A stretch of 64,000 nt of DNA from Paenibacillus pasadenensis (GTDB lineage: Bacteria; Bacillota; Bacilli; Paenibacillales; Paenibacillaceae), in NCBI RefSeq assembly GCF_023715725.1, contig NZ_JAMBOT010000006.1, positions 124,001 to 188,000 on the forward strand, in the 5' to 3' direction. The notes below the pieces were generated by a model that was given only the letters and a program-made list of their open reading frames with translations, did not search any database and was not told where the DNA came from. Position 1 is the first letter of the stretch. Each line of letters starts with the position of its first letter. A program made the position numbers and the translations under genes. Of the stretch, positions 50,536-59,179 are shown piece after piece.

Positions 50536-52181
50536 CGATTTCCGTCATCTCCTTGCCAACTCGGAAATTTCGAACTCGCTTCTCCTTGGCTTATCCGGGT
50601 TTTGTTCGGACTCCCGATGAAGGACGGCCGTTTTCTCATCATCCACTGCGGCAAGCGTATGAACAAATCCTTTTGATCGCCGAGAATAGTAGGTGCAATC
50701 GGCGACATATAGGGGACGCCGAACGAATACAAGCCGCACAGATGAAGATTAATGGCGATTAATCCGATAAAAACGCCGAACAAGCCGCAAAAAGCCGCAA
50801 GCCCCATAAGCACGAATCGCAAGAACCGAATTGGAATGGTCATGGAAAATGAAGGAAATACAAAGCTTGTAATCGCCGTTATCGATACGATAATGACCAT
50901 CGCAGAGGAGACGATGCCTGCCTGAACGGCCGCTTCCCCCAAAACGAGCGCTCCGACAATCGAAATGGCGGGACCGACCGCTCTAGGCATCCGAATGCCC
51001 GCTTCGCGAAGAAGCTCGAACGTAAATTCCATCAAAAACGCTTCAACGGCCGCTGGGAACGGAACCCGTTCGCGCTGTGACGCGATAGATATCATTAACG
51101 TTGGCGGCAGCATTTCCTGGTGGAAGGTCGTGATGGAAATAAACACAGCTGGGGCCAGCAACGTAGTGAATAACGCGACGAAACGAAGCATCCGAAGTAA
51201 ACCGAAATCGGATCTGTTGTAATAGTCCTCGGGCGATTGAAAAAATTGCATGAAAACGACCGGTACCAGCAGCACGACTGGAGTACCGTCGACAAAAATG
51301 GCGACTCGGCCTTCCAGCAAATTTGCTGCAACGACATCCGGCCGCTCGGTATTAAGCATGGTCGGAAACGGGGTAAACGTTTTGTCTTGAATCCATTCTT
51401 CAATATTGCCGCTCTCCAGAATGCCGTCTATGTCGATGTCTGCCAGTCTGCGGCGCACTTCATCCACAACTTCCTCGTTGACCGTCCACTTCACGTATGC
51501 AATGGAAACGTTTGTTTCAGTAATGCGACCGATCGTAGTCGTTTCCACCCAGAGAGAAGGTGATTTGATTTTACGGCGAAGCAAGGCGATGTTCGTCCCT
51601 AGGTTTTCGGAAAACGACTCCCTCGGCCCTCGTACGACGGTTTGGACGGAAGCCTCTTGTACGCCTCGTTCGTCCCAGCCCTTCGTTGCTGCGACTAGCA
51701 CCGAATCGCATCGGTCCGCGAGAATGATTGAATCCCCTGATAACAGACAGTTAAGGATAGCTTTGTAGTCATGCTTTTCCTCTACGGTGCCGAGTGTGAT
51801 CAAATGATCTTTTAGCGATCTGAGTGTATGCGCGGGTCCATCTTCGTTCCCGGGACCTGCGAGGCTGACTTCCTTTCCATTGAGCATAAACGATTCCATA
51901 AAACGGCTGATCAGCTTGTTATCGGACAGTCCGTTCATATGCAGGACGGCAACGCGAATATCGCCGGAAGAGCCCAAGAAAATGCTGCGGATGGCTAAAT
52001 CCCAGCTGTTTCCTAGCGATGCCCGGATGCGATCCAGATTTTCCTCCAGACTATCGCTTAATGACTCGTGGTCCTTTTCCGGAAGCAATTCGGCCTCGTC
52101 CCGGCCATTCCCGTTCGTTCGGGTATTGACAGACCGCTTACGGATCCTGTTTTTAAGGTTCACCTTATCACCGCATTTCAT
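50532..52181 (-). CDS. gerKA: Spore germination receptor subunit A (GerAA/GerKA type)
   Basis: The 549-residue protein has a large cytosolic N-terminal domain (1-285) and a membrane domain of about five helices (310-480). Family motifs are NVSIAYVKWTVNEEVVDEVR, TFTPFPTMLNTERPDVVAAN, LLEGRVAIFVDGTPVVLLVP and RVPFPAAVEAFLMEFTFELLREAG. It should be expressed in the forespore. ATG 52181 has no ribosome site; GTG 52163, preceded by GGTGAT, may be the true start. Confidence 0.93.
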   Translation of the reverse strand: MKCGDKVNLKNRIRKRSVNTRTNGNGRDEAELLPEKDHESLSDSLEENLDRIRASLGNSWDLAIRSIFLGSSGDIRVAVLHMNGLSDNKLISRFMESFMLNGKEVSLAGPGNEDGPAHTLRSLKDHLITLGTVEEKHDYKAILNCLLSGDSIILADRCDSVLVAATKGWDERGVQEASVQTVVRGPRESFSENLGTNIALLRRKIKSPSLWVETTTIGRITETNVSIAYVKWTVNEEVVDEVRRRLADIDIDGILESGNIEEWIQDKTFTPFPTMLNTERPDVVAANLLEGRVAIFVDGTPVVLLVPVVFMQFFQSPEDYYNRSDFGLLRMLRFVALFTTLLAPAVFISITTFHQEMLPPTLMISIASQRERVPFPAAVEAFLMEFTFELLREAGIRMPRAVGPAISIVGALVLGEAAVQAGIVSSAMVIIVSITAITSFVFPSFSMTIPIRFLRFVLMGLAAFCGLFGVFIGLIAINLHLCGLYSFGVPYMSPIAPTILGDQKDLFIRLPQWMMRKRPSFIGSPNKTRISQGEASSKFPSWQGDDGNR

Positions 52182-52209
52182 TTCGTGATGACTGGAAGGA
52201 TATCAGGTT

Positions 52210-52239
52210 TAGTATTTATTGTTATGGAAACAAGTATGC
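52210..52239 (-). promoter_or_regulatory. Candidate sigma-G (forespore) promoter of the gerK operon
   Basis: On the minus strand GCATA (52235-52239) matches the -35 GNATR, and AATACTA (52210-52216) matches CATNNTA at 6 of 7 positions, with an 18-bp spacer. The 332-bp gap 52182-52513 otherwise holds only the terminator at 52456. Confidence 0.5.
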
Positions 52240-52455
52240 ATTCCTGTATGTTTACACCGCTAGGGACTAAAAGATCCAACTAAGAGAGCGAGCGCTCATC
52301 ACTATTCATACCCTTCTTCCGACCTCTCGCGCTCACCCTGTTATACCGTGTTCTAATCATTTTTGATTATATATACCAATAAAACGTATTCAATACTGTT
52401 TGGTTTTTTTTGAAAACTGTTATACAACAGTTTGGAGTCAGCTTTAATCAAATGA

Positions 52456-52500
52456 GAAATGCCGGTAATCCTTAGCTACAGGATACCGGCATTTTTTCTG
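52456..52500. terminator. Terminator of the quinone reductase-monooxygenase operon
   Basis: AATGCCGGTA (52458-52467) pairs with TACCGGCATT (52484-52493); T-runs occur on both sides. Confidence 0.8.
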
Positions 52501-52513
52501 TCAATTAAATTTC

Positions 52514-52864
52514 TTAAGGTGTTACCATTCCCATGCCAACGGCGCTGTTTAGATCATCGTGTTCGCCAGTAGCAAAAGCTGACCCTTTAATATGATAAAC
52601 GCTCGGTTCTTCTGAAAAATATTCCTGCAAACCCATCATGAACATTTGATGGTCTTCGCTCTCTTCGAAGCCTGGCGTGTGATCCTCCAGTGATTCCCAT
52701 CGTACGATTAGATTGAATTGCTGAGGTGTTTCAATCCCTTGCGCGAGGAAGTGACCGCCGTAACCCTTGGCGCGCATGAGCAAAGGAGCAACCTTGGCAA
52801 ATGCACGTCTGAAGGCTTCAATGTGTTCATTGTGAACAGGGAGTAGAGCGATCTCATAAATCAT
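52514..52864 (-). CDS. ABM (antibiotic biosynthesis monooxygenase) superfamily protein
   Basis: The 116-residue protein has the ferredoxin-like ABM fold: strand [40 protein letters not shown] and a terminal strand YHIKGSAF. These small dimers often act as cofactor-free monooxygenases on quinone-like compounds. Its ATG overlaps the stop of the quinone-reductase-like gene by 4 nt, so they form an operon. Actual reaction unknown. Confidence 0.82.
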   Translation of the reverse strand: MIYEIALLPVHNEHIEAFRRAFAKVAPLLMRAKGYGGHFLAQGIETPQQFNLIVRWESLEDHTPGFEESEDHQMFMMGLQEYFSEEPSVYHIKGSAFATGEHDDLNSAVGMGMVTP

Positions 52865-53847
52865 GGCGTACCTTTAATATGAGCCGACGGCACGACTTCA
52901 ATCGCGATTTTCCCTCGAACACCGTTGCCCGGAGTCTCCAGGCGGGTATGGGCGAGCGAAATGTCGGAAAGCGAATAAACGGCGCCAACATGCGGCCGCA
53001 GCTGACCGCGCTCTACCAATGCGCTCAACTCATCCAGCTTGCCGCGGTTTTGTCTAGTGAAAACGTAGTAATAACTCGCGTTTTTACCCCAAGCCTCAAT
53101 GAGGTTTTGTGGCTGTGCAATATCCACGATCGTGACCACGCGGCCAAGTTGTGCGAGCACATCGGGGCTGCGTGACAATGTATTGCCGCCGATCGTATCG
53201 AACACGACATCAACTCCGAGGCCGCCCGTTTCCCGCATGATGGCGTCGACATAATCCTCTTTTCTGTAGTCGATGACCACATCGGCACCCAAACTACGAG
53301 CGAACTCAAAGTTTGCTTCGCGCACGGTCGTAAACACCTTAGCTCCCATGGCTTTTGCGAGCTGAATCGCCACATGACCAACTCCTCCCGCGCCGCCATG
53401 CACGAGAATGCTTTCCCCCACTCTTAACCCCGCACGCACGATCAGCGCTTCCCACGCCGTCCCGCCAACCAGGCTCAGGCTTGCCGCCTCAAGATGGCTC
53501 AGCGAGGAAGGTTTCTTCCCGATAATGTTTTCAGAAGCAACATGGTATTCGGCATAACTTCCTGGCCCGTCAAAGATTTGCGGGGTGTACCAGACTTCGT
53601 CTCCGGGAGCGAAGTTCGTCACACCGGGACCGACTGCTTCAACAACACCGGAAACGTCGTGTCCGGTAATGGCCGGCAGCGGCACCAAATCGGGATAATC
53701 GCCACGTCGAACCTGGTAATCCAGCGGATTAATGGAAGTTGCATGTACCCGGACCAGGACTTGTCCCGCTTGCGGCACAGGCTTTGGCACTTCGCTAAGT
53801 TCGAACGATTCCGGGCCGCCAAATGATTTAAGTATGATTGCTTTCAT
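52861..53847 (-). CDS. NADP-dependent quinone oxidoreductase, zinc-free MDR family
   Basis: The 328-residue medium-chain dehydrogenase has GroES-like N-terminal half ([32 protein letters not shown]) and a Rossmann half with [20 protein letters not shown] (about 148-167). The zinc-ligand Cys/His set of alcohol dehydrogenases is missing, so a quinone or enal reductase is likely. GAGGAGG precedes the ATG. It lies downstream of an ArsR gene with an ArsR-type operator in the gap, and is cotranslated with the ABM gene. Likely role: handling of quinone or electrophile stress. Confidence 0.9.
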   Translation of the reverse strand: MKAIILKSFGGPESFELSEVPKPVPQAGQVLVRVHATSINPLDYQVRRGDYPDLVPLPAITGHDVSGVVEAVGPGVTNFAPGDEVWYTPQIFDGPGSYAEYHVASENIIGKKPSSLSHLEAASLSLVGGTAWEALIVRAGLRVGESILVHGGAGGVGHVAIQLAKAMGAKVFTTVREANFEFARSLGADVVIDYRKEDYVDAIMRETGGLGVDVVFDTIGGNTLSRSPDVLAQLGRVVTIVDIAQPQNLIEAWGKNASYYYVFTRQNRGKLDELSALVERGQLRPHVGAVYSLSDISLAHTRLETPGNGVRGKIAIEVVPSAHIKGTP

Positions 53848-53878
53848 TGTAAATCCTCCTCTTTTCGTTAAAAATAAA

Positions 53879-53896
53879 TATCGGGAATTTTCGATA
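53879..53896 (-). promoter_or_regulatory. ArsR-type operator between arsR and the quinone reductase gene
   Basis: TATCGGGAATTTTCGATA is an imperfect palindrome and matches the operator in the arsR promoter (ATATCGGA-N4-TCCGATAT) in most positions. Confidence 0.6.
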
Positions 53897-53913
53897 CTTT
53901 AGGGTAAAAAAAA

Positions 53914-54219
53914 TTACGATCCTCCCTTTCCTAAAATCTCGGCAAGAGCACGAATGGTCGCTTCATTCCGCTTGTAGTAGGTCCACTGACCAATGCGTCT
54001 GACTTCGACCAAGCTCGCTCGCTGCAGAGTTGCAAGATAATCCGACACCGTTGACTGCGACAGTCCGACGCCTTCTTGAATACTGCTGAAGCAAACTCCC
54101 ACCGTATGAACATCACCTTCATCCTGCGGAGGAAAGTGTTTCTCGGGATGCTTCAAACCATGCAGGATTTCAAGGCCTTTACGGTTGGAGAGGGCTTTGA
54201 ATAGTTCAATCAATTCCAT
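53914..54219 (-). CDS. ArsR-family transcriptional regulator
   Basis: The 101-residue winged-helix protein has ELFKALSNRKGLEILHGLKH, then GVGLSQSTVSDYLATLQRAS (recognition helix) and VEVRRIGQWTYYKRNE (wing). One Cys (VGVCFSS) just before the HTH might sense electrophiles or quinones, as in some redox-active relatives; this is inference. The start is uncertain: GGAGG is only 2 nt before ATG 54219 but 8 nt before TTG 54213. It should repress its own promoter and the downstream quinone reductase operon. Confidence 0.87.
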   Translation of the reverse strand: MELIELFKALSNRKGLEILHGLKHPEKHFPPQDEGDVHTVGVCFSSIQEGVGLSQSTVSDYLATLQRASLVEVRRIGQWTYYKRNEATIRALAEILGKGGS

Positions 54220-54234
54220 AACCTCCACAACCTG

Positions 54235-54286
54235 ATTATATCGGAATTATCCGATATGTCAATATCGAAAATTACCAATATGTCAA
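54235..54286 (-). promoter_or_regulatory. Consensus promoter of arsR with tandem operators
   Basis: TTGACA (54257-54262) and TATAAT (54235-54240) are both perfect, 16 bp apart. ATATCGGA (54238-54245) and TCCGATAT (54250-54257) form a perfect palindrome within them. A second, diverged copy starting with TTGACATAT lies 24 bp upstream (to 54286). Confidence 0.8.
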
Positions 54287-54323
54287 TGCGAGAGCTAATT
54301 GCCGATTACGTATATGTTCCATT

Positions 54324-54370
54324 TAAAAAAATAGAAGCAAACCCTGTTTAATCGAGGGAGCTGCTTCTAT
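54324..54370 (-). terminator. Terminator downstream of the tyrosine recombinase gene
   Basis: On the minus strand ATAGAAGCA pairs with TGCTTCTAT around an inner CCCT/AGGG hairpin, then TTTTTTT. Confidence 0.75.
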
Positions 54371-54448
54371 ATTTCCGCTTATTTCATTAATCTAGCGGTA
54401 AGCATCGACTGAGCAACAACCTTTTGCCCGTCGGCATGATCCGCTTGA

Positions 54449-55384
54449 TCAAGGAACGAGATACTTGGGCAGCTTTCCTGTCATCTGTTCCATCGCTGTT
54501 TTCATCTGATGATTGTCGATATGCGTATAAATCTGCGTTGTTTCAATGCTGGTATGCCCCAGCAGCTCCTGCAGCGTGCGGATATCCGTTCCGCTGCGGA
54601 TCTGCATCGTCGCAAAGCTGTGGCGCAGCTTATGACTGGACAGCTTTTTCATCGACAGCTCCGGCAGCTCGCCTTGCAGTCGTCTCAGCGTTGCATCTGC
54701 GATCGTTTGTATCATTCGGATCGAAAGCCTACGGCCCAACTGGCTAATAAACATCGGCTGTTCTTTACCCTGTCGCATGGCTAGCGGACTTTCCTCCATC
54801 ATGCAGCGGAGCAAGCCCGCCAAGCTGCTTGGAAGCGGGAGATAACGCCATTTGCGGCCTTTGCCGAGCACTGACAGCGTTCCATCTTGCTTAAGGTCAT
54901 GAATATTCAAGCGGTGAATTTCTCCGACCCGCAGCCCCGCATATGCCATTAGCAGTAGAATGGAGAGATTGCGCTCGCGGTGTTTGCCGTCCACATGCTG
55001 AAAAAGCTGAAGCAGCTGATCCTCCTCCAGGTAAACCGGTATCCTGTTTTTTTGCTGTCTGGATTTGGGCGTAAGAGCGGCCGGATTTCCGTTCAGCCTG
55101 TCCATCTCATTGAGCGATTTATAAAAGGCTCTCAGCGACGACAATTTGCGGTTACGCGCTTCGTCCCCCGCACCAGCCTCACGGCTTCGCGACAAGTAAC
55201 GCATAATATCCAGCTTCCCCGTTTTGTCTAAGTCGGCAGGATACAGCATAGCTAGAAATTGCCGAGCATCCGCCAAATAGGCTTTTTCGGTCGAACCTGT
55301 CATGCCTTGGTTTTTCATCCATATGCCAAACAGCTCCAGCTCTTCTCCATACGTCTCCTGAAGCTCGTGATAGGTCGCAGACAA
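54449..55384 (-). CDS. Tyrosine recombinase, XerC/XerD-like
   Basis: The 311-residue protein has a SAM-like core-binding domain (about 10-100) and a catalytic domain with Arg in YAGLRVGEIHRL, Lys in the LGKGRKWR beta-hairpin, HKLRHSFA, the GHTSIETT box and the tyrosine nucleophile in TQIYTH. It cuts and rejoins DNA as XerC/D do. TTG 55384 was chosen since AAGGAG directly abuts the TTG at 55393. A 32-bp near-perfect palindrome lies 46 bp upstream of the start. It is not beside the usual xerC or xerD neighbours and may be an additional family member. Confidence 0.87.
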   Translation of the reverse strand: MSATYHELQETYGEELELFGIWMKNQGMTGSTEKAYLADARQFLAMLYPADLDKTGKLDIMRYLSRSREAGAGDEARNRKLSSLRAFYKSLNEMDRLNGNPAALTPKSRQQKNRIPVYLEEDQLLQLFQHVDGKHRERNLSILLLMAYAGLRVGEIHRLNIHDLKQDGTLSVLGKGRKWRYLPLPSSLAGLLRCMMEESPLAMRQGKEQPMFISQLGRRLSIRMIQTIADATLRRLQGELPELSMKKLSSHKLRHSFATMQIRSGTDIRTLQELLGHTSIETTQIYTHIDNHQMKTAMEQMTGKLPKYLVP

Positions 55385-55429
55385 GCCTTCCAACTCCTTT
55401 TCCTTATGAAAATTAATCGCTATAAAATG

Positions 55430-55461
55430 AAGTTGCGTAAAATATGTATTTCACGCAACTT
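55430..55461. repeat. 32-bp near-perfect palindrome before the tyrosine recombinase gene
   Basis: Arms of 15 bp (AAGTTGCGTAAAATA and TATTTCACGCAACTT) match at 14 positions around a TG centre. It has no adjoining T-run. It could be an operator or a recombination site. Confidence 0.7.
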
Positions 55462-55469
55462 TTGAGGCG

Positions 55470-55504
55470 GAAAAAACGGCATTCTTTATCGAATCAAGAA
55501 TGCC
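55470..55504 (-). terminator. Intrinsic terminator of the metal-sensor arsR gene
   Basis: GGCATTCTT (55478-55486) pairs with AAGAATGCC (55496-55504) and the minus strand then reads GTTTTTT. The stem overlaps the last codons. Confidence 0.82.
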
Positions 55505-55907
55505 GGATATGCTGCAAGGTTTGCCGAAAAATCTGTTCAACATGATCGTCATCTAGGGAATAATAGACCGTCTTGCCCTGCTTGCGGCGTTTGACGATGC
55601 GCATATTACGCAAATACCGCAGCTGATGCGATACGGCGGATTGGTTCATTTCTAATAACACGGTCAAGTCATGAACGCATAATTCGCTGTGCAGCAGCGC
55701 CCCAACCAGCTTGACGCGAGTAGGATCGCTGAACGCCTTGAGCCAATCGGCAAGCTGCAGCGCCGACTCGTCGTCGAGCATGGCCGCTTTTATTGCCGAT
55801 AAATCCTGCTGCATTTCCGGTGCAGCGTGTTCGGCGTGCTCTTCCAGGTCTGTTTCACGATTATCGGAAGAATACGGCTCAGGAGCTGTTGAAGCATCCG
55901 GTTTCAT
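55494..55907 (-). CDS. Metal-responsive ArsR/SmtB-family repressor (CzrA-like)
   Basis: The 137-residue protein has an acidic and His-containing N-terminal tail, the HTH LTVLLEMNQSAVSHQLRYLR and the C-terminal helix DDDHVEQIFRQTLQHIRH, whose Asp/His spacing matches the alpha-5 zinc site of CzrA/SmtB sensors. It probably releases DNA when zinc, cadmium or cobalt binds. ATG 55907 was preferred because GGAGGA lies 7 nt before it. It is divergent from the metal ATPase gene it should control. Confidence 0.87.
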   Translation of the reverse strand: MKPDASTAPEPYSSDNRETDLEEHAEHAAPEMQQDLSAIKAAMLDDESALQLADWLKAFSDPTRVKLVGALLHSELCVHDLTVLLEMNQSAVSHQLRYLRNMRIVKRRKQGKTVYYSLDDDHVEQIFRQTLQHIRHS

Positions 55908-56013
55908 GGTCATTCCTCCGGTTCCACAAGGTTGTATTCATTATAACAAGTCAGTGCATTAAACGGAAGTTTTACGGTCATCATGACATTTTCGCCAGAA
56001 TGGGCCTTTGGAG

Positions 56014-56060
56014 TTGACTGGTCATGCTCTAAATCATATTATATGAACAAGTATTCATGC
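56014..56060 (+). promoter_or_regulatory. Metal ATPase promoter with SmtB-type operator
   Basis: TTGACT (56014-56019) and TATTAT (56037-56042) are 17 bp apart. ATATGAACAAGTATTCATGC (56041-56060) contains ATGAA/TTCAT arms as in SmtB/CzrA operators and overlaps the -10 and start point. Confidence 0.75.
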
Positions 56061-56090
56061 GTAAAGCCTGATTGGAAAGGATGATTGAAG

Positions 56091-58391
56091 ATGAAGGAGT
56101 ATCGGGTTAAAGGACTGAGCTGCGGCAACTGCGCCATGGATCTGGAGCGCCAGATTCGCAAGCTGCCTCACGGCGACACCGCAACCCTCCACTATTCCTC
56201 GGCGAGGCTTGTGGTAGACGAGCGAATTGAGATGGATCGTGTCCGTAAAATACTGAAATCCGACGGCGCTGTTATCCAAGCGAATTTGAACGGAGGTGGT
56301 TCAGCCGCTGCTCTTGCCGTTACGCCGCAAGCTGACTCCTGCGCATCCGAAGGCTGCTGCTCTGCGGACGGCCACGACCATAGTCATGAGCATTCCCATG
56401 GTCATCATCACGATCATGCCCACGGACATAGTCATTCACATGACCATACACATGGGCATTCGCATGCTCATGACCACGGGGACCACGCTCACAGCGACGA
56501 CGATCATCACGGACATGACCATTCCCATGCTTCAGGCAAAGGAATCTACATTGAGCTCGGCGTCAGTGTCGCTCTTTTCGCCGCGGCATTGGTGTTAGAA
56601 AACAGCGTATCCTACACGGCAATCGTCATTCTCTATGTTGCAGCAATCGGACTTAGCGGCTGGAGAACGTTCTGGAAAGGGCTGCGCAACCTGCTTCAGC
56701 TTCGATTCACCATCGATACGCTGATGACCGTTGCTCTGATTGGAGCCGTAGCCATTGAGGAGTGGAAAGAAGCGGCGCTTGTCGCCATTCTGTTCGGCGT
56801 GAATGAGCTGCTGGAGGGACTCGGCATGAACCGGGCCAGGCAGTCCATGGAGCGCCTGCTCAACGCAGCACCTAAAGAAGCCGTTTTAATGGAAAACGGC
56901 GGGACGCGATCCATCCCGGTTGACCAGCTGAAGGAAGGCCATACCGTTCTTGTCAGCGCCGGCGCTCAGATTCCTTCCGACGGCATCATTTTGACCGGCA
57001 GCAGCTCCGTGAATGAAGCCGCTATAACCGGCGAATCCATTCCCGTGGACAAAAAACCTGGCGATGCGGTATTCGGCGGCAGCTTGAACCAGGAAGGCAA
57101 CCTGACGATTCGCATTGAAAAGGCGTTCCAGCAATCGTCCCTGGCTAAAATTCTGCAGCTCGTCCAGGAGGCTCAGGATTCAAAAACGCCTACGGAGCTG
57201 TTCATTAACCGTTTTTCGCGTTATTACACGCCTGCGATTATGATTATTGCTGCACTGGTCATGCTTGTCCCTCCGCTTTTCTTCGGCGGAGAATGGCGCC
57301 ACTGGCTGTATGAAGGTCTGGCTGTGCTAATCGTCGGTTGTCCTTGCGCGCTCATCCTCTCTTCCCCTGTTGCGATTCTGGCGGGCATTACACGACTTGC
57401 CCGTGAGGGCATTTTGGTAAAGGGCGGAGCATTCCTGGAGCAGCTTGGCAAAATCCGCATTATTGCTTTTGACAAAACGGGAACGTTAACCAAAGGAAAA
57501 CCGCATGTAGCCGCTGTGCACAGCTGGGACGATCGTTTCCTGCCGCTGGCTGCAGCTATGGAAAGCAGTTCCTCCCACCCGCTGGCCGCAGCGGTAATGA
57601 ATTATATGAAGGAACAGGGCGTAACCTATGAGCCTGCCGAAACAAAAACTGCGCCAGGACGCGGGCTGTCTACGACAATTGACGGAATTTCCTACGTGCT
57701 GGGCAGCCCGCAGCTGCTTGATCAGCTCGAACTGAGCAATGGCGACGAGGCTAAAGCCAAAATTAACGAATTCCGGGAACAGGGACTTACTCTCGTGCTG
57801 CTGGCAGATGAAAGCCGTGTACTCGGCATATTCGGACTATCCGATGAGCTCAGACCGGAGACGCCAAGCGTTGTCCGTGAGCTGTACCGCAGCGGCATCG
57901 ATCGTACGGTCATGCTGACCGGCGACCACGCCACAGCTGCCAAACGGATGGCTGATGCAAGCGGAGTAAGAGAATTTGAAGCGAGCCTCATGCCTGAAGA
58001 TAAAGTCGGACGTGTCAACAAGCTGAAGCAGCAAGGAAAAGTAGCTATGATTGGCGACGGCATCAACGATGCGCCTGCGCTTGCTACAGCCGATCTCGGA
58101 ATCGCTATGGGCAAAGGTACGGACAGCGCAATAGAAACAGCCGATCTTGTGCTTATGCAGGATCATCTTGGCAAGCTGCCGTCTGCGATTCGTACTGCCA
58201 AGCTGACGAACCGTATTATTACGTTTAACATTTCGGTTTCGCTGGGGCTTAAAATCATCGCTCTGCTGCTGACGATTCCGGGCTGGCTGACGCTTTGGAT
58301 CGCCATCCTTTCGGATATGGGCGCAACCATTCTTGTGTCATTGGTCAGTTTAATCCTGTTAATCCCATCCAGGCAAAAAGCTCTAAAATAG
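56091..58391 (+). CDS. cadA: Zn/Cd/Pb-type P1B heavy-metal-exporting ATPase
   Basis: The 766-residue pump has an N-terminal HMA-like domain with CGNC (Cys11, Cys14), a strongly His-rich linker (about 97-150, over twenty His), the transmembrane metal site CPC (about 417-419), DKTGT phosphorylation site (Asp461), HP in SSSHPLAAAV, and the GDGINDAPAL hinge. It uses ATP to export Zn, Cd or Pb. AAAGGA lies 9 nt before ATG 56091. The divergent ArsR gene and the operator on its promoter support metal-induced expression. Confidence 0.93.
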   Translation: MKEYRVKGLSCGNCAMDLERQIRKLPHGDTATLHYSSARLVVDERIEMDRVRKILKSDGAVIQANLNGGGSAAALAVTPQADSCASEGCCSADGHDHSHEHSHGHHHDHAHGHSHSHDHTHGHSHAHDHGDHAHSDDDHHGHDHSHASGKGIYIELGVSVALFAAALVLENSVSYTAIVILYVAAIGLSGWRTFWKGLRNLLQLRFTIDTLMTVALIGAVAIEEWKEAALVAILFGVNELLEGLGMNRARQSMERLLNAAPKEAVLMENGGTRSIPVDQLKEGHTVLVSAGAQIPSDGIILTGSSSVNEAAITGESIPVDKKPGDAVFGGSLNQEGNLTIRIEKAFQQSSLAKILQLVQEAQDSKTPTELFINRFSRYYTPAIMIIAALVMLVPPLFFGGEWRHWLYEGLAVLIVGCPCALILSSPVAILAGITRLAREGILVKGGAFLEQLGKIRIIAFDKTGTLTKGKPHVAAVHSWDDRFLPLAAAMESSSSHPLAAAVMNYMKEQGVTYEPAETKTAPGRGLSTTIDGISYVLGSPQLLDQLELSNGDEAKAKINEFREQGLTLVLLADESRVLGIFGLSDELRPETPSVVRELYRSGIDRTVMLTGDHATAAKRMADASGVREFEASLMPEDKVGRVNKLKQQGKVAMIGDGINDAPALATADLGIAMGKGTDSAIETADLVLMQDHLGKLPSAIRTAKLTNRIITFNISVSLGLKIIALLLTIPGWLTLWIAILSDMGATILVSLVSLILLIPSRQKALK

Positions 58392-58410
58392 CGAATTTCA
58401 CATAAATCAT

Positions 58411-58457
58411 AAAAAGGCCTCAACAGCCGCTGTAATGCGGTAGTTGAGGCCTTTTTC
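58411..58457. terminator. Bidirectional terminator between the metal ATPase and the secreted protein gene
   Basis: AAAAAGGCCTCAAC pairs with GTTGAGGCCTTTTT around an inner CCGC/GCGG hairpin. Confidence 0.9.
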
Positions 58458-58467
58458 CTATTATCTA

Positions 58468-58980
58468 TTAAGGAATGAACTGCTGTACAATCTTGGTGAC
58501 GACTCCATCCTTCACCGTCAGATGGTAAGGGTAGTCGCTCAGATCGAGAACTTCATTTTGCGGGAAAAGCTTGGCGAATTGATCCACCGACATCGGCTCG
58601 TTCCATTCGGTATCAAGCTTGGACAGGTCGCCGGTTTTATCGTAAATCTGCATCAGAACCAGCGCATCCGGAGAAACCTCATACTGCTTCACGGTCGGAT
58701 CGTTGTTCACGATATAGTAGCCGTCCGGCGCTTCATCCAGGCCGGCATCGGGCTCATGCTTCACAAATTGGGCATTTGCTTCATCGCCCTCGTACCATTC
58801 AATCTGATCGGCGCTTATGTACCACTTGCCGTCTTTATGAGTTAACCCGCTAATATAATCCGTCTGGGAGTTTACTGTTTTTTCGAAGGGCTGATAGTCC
58901 TCGCCAACGGCATTTGCAGTTGAGATGAAGTAAAACAAAATCGATGCGGTAGCAATGACACTGAGTAGGCTTTTTTTCAT
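58468..58980 (-). CDS. Secreted protein of unknown function
   Basis: The 170-residue protein has a clear signal peptide (SLLSVIATASILFYFISTAN, ANA site near residue 24). The mature domain is acidic: KDGKWYISADQIEWYEGDEA, PDGYYIVNNDPTVKQYEVSP and a final strand YHLTVKDGVVTKIVQQFIP. The pattern resembles small Paenibacillus secreted proteins in which each line is a beta-hairpin, but I could not assign a family. It stands alone, sharing a terminator with cadA. Confidence 0.75.
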   Translation of the reverse strand: MKKSLLSVIATASILFYFISTANAVGEDYQPFEKTVNSQTDYISGLTHKDGKWYISADQIEWYEGDEANAQFVKHEPDAGLDEAPDGYYIVNNDPTVKQYEVSPDALVLMQIYDKTGDLSKLDTEWNEPMSVDQFAKLFPQNEVLDLSDYPYHLTVKDGVVTKIVQQFIP

Positions 58981-59179
58981 AATTAGCTCGTCTCCCTTTC
59001 TAATCCTAGGAAATACTGCCCAGTTATCCAGCCATGAAGCCTATTAACCGGGGAAGCCGGGGATGAATCAGCTTCTTATACCATTATAAACGGAGCAACC
59101 CGGCAAGAAGTTGCAACAAAGTTACAACAAGTTGTACTCTATTAAGGTAAGTGTGACAACAGAAAAGGAGAATGCAGCC

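Noticed and set aside
56296-56598. A Met/Ile/Thr-rich 100-residue frame
   Set aside because: It is the shifted reading of the His-rich codons in the metal ATPase gene.
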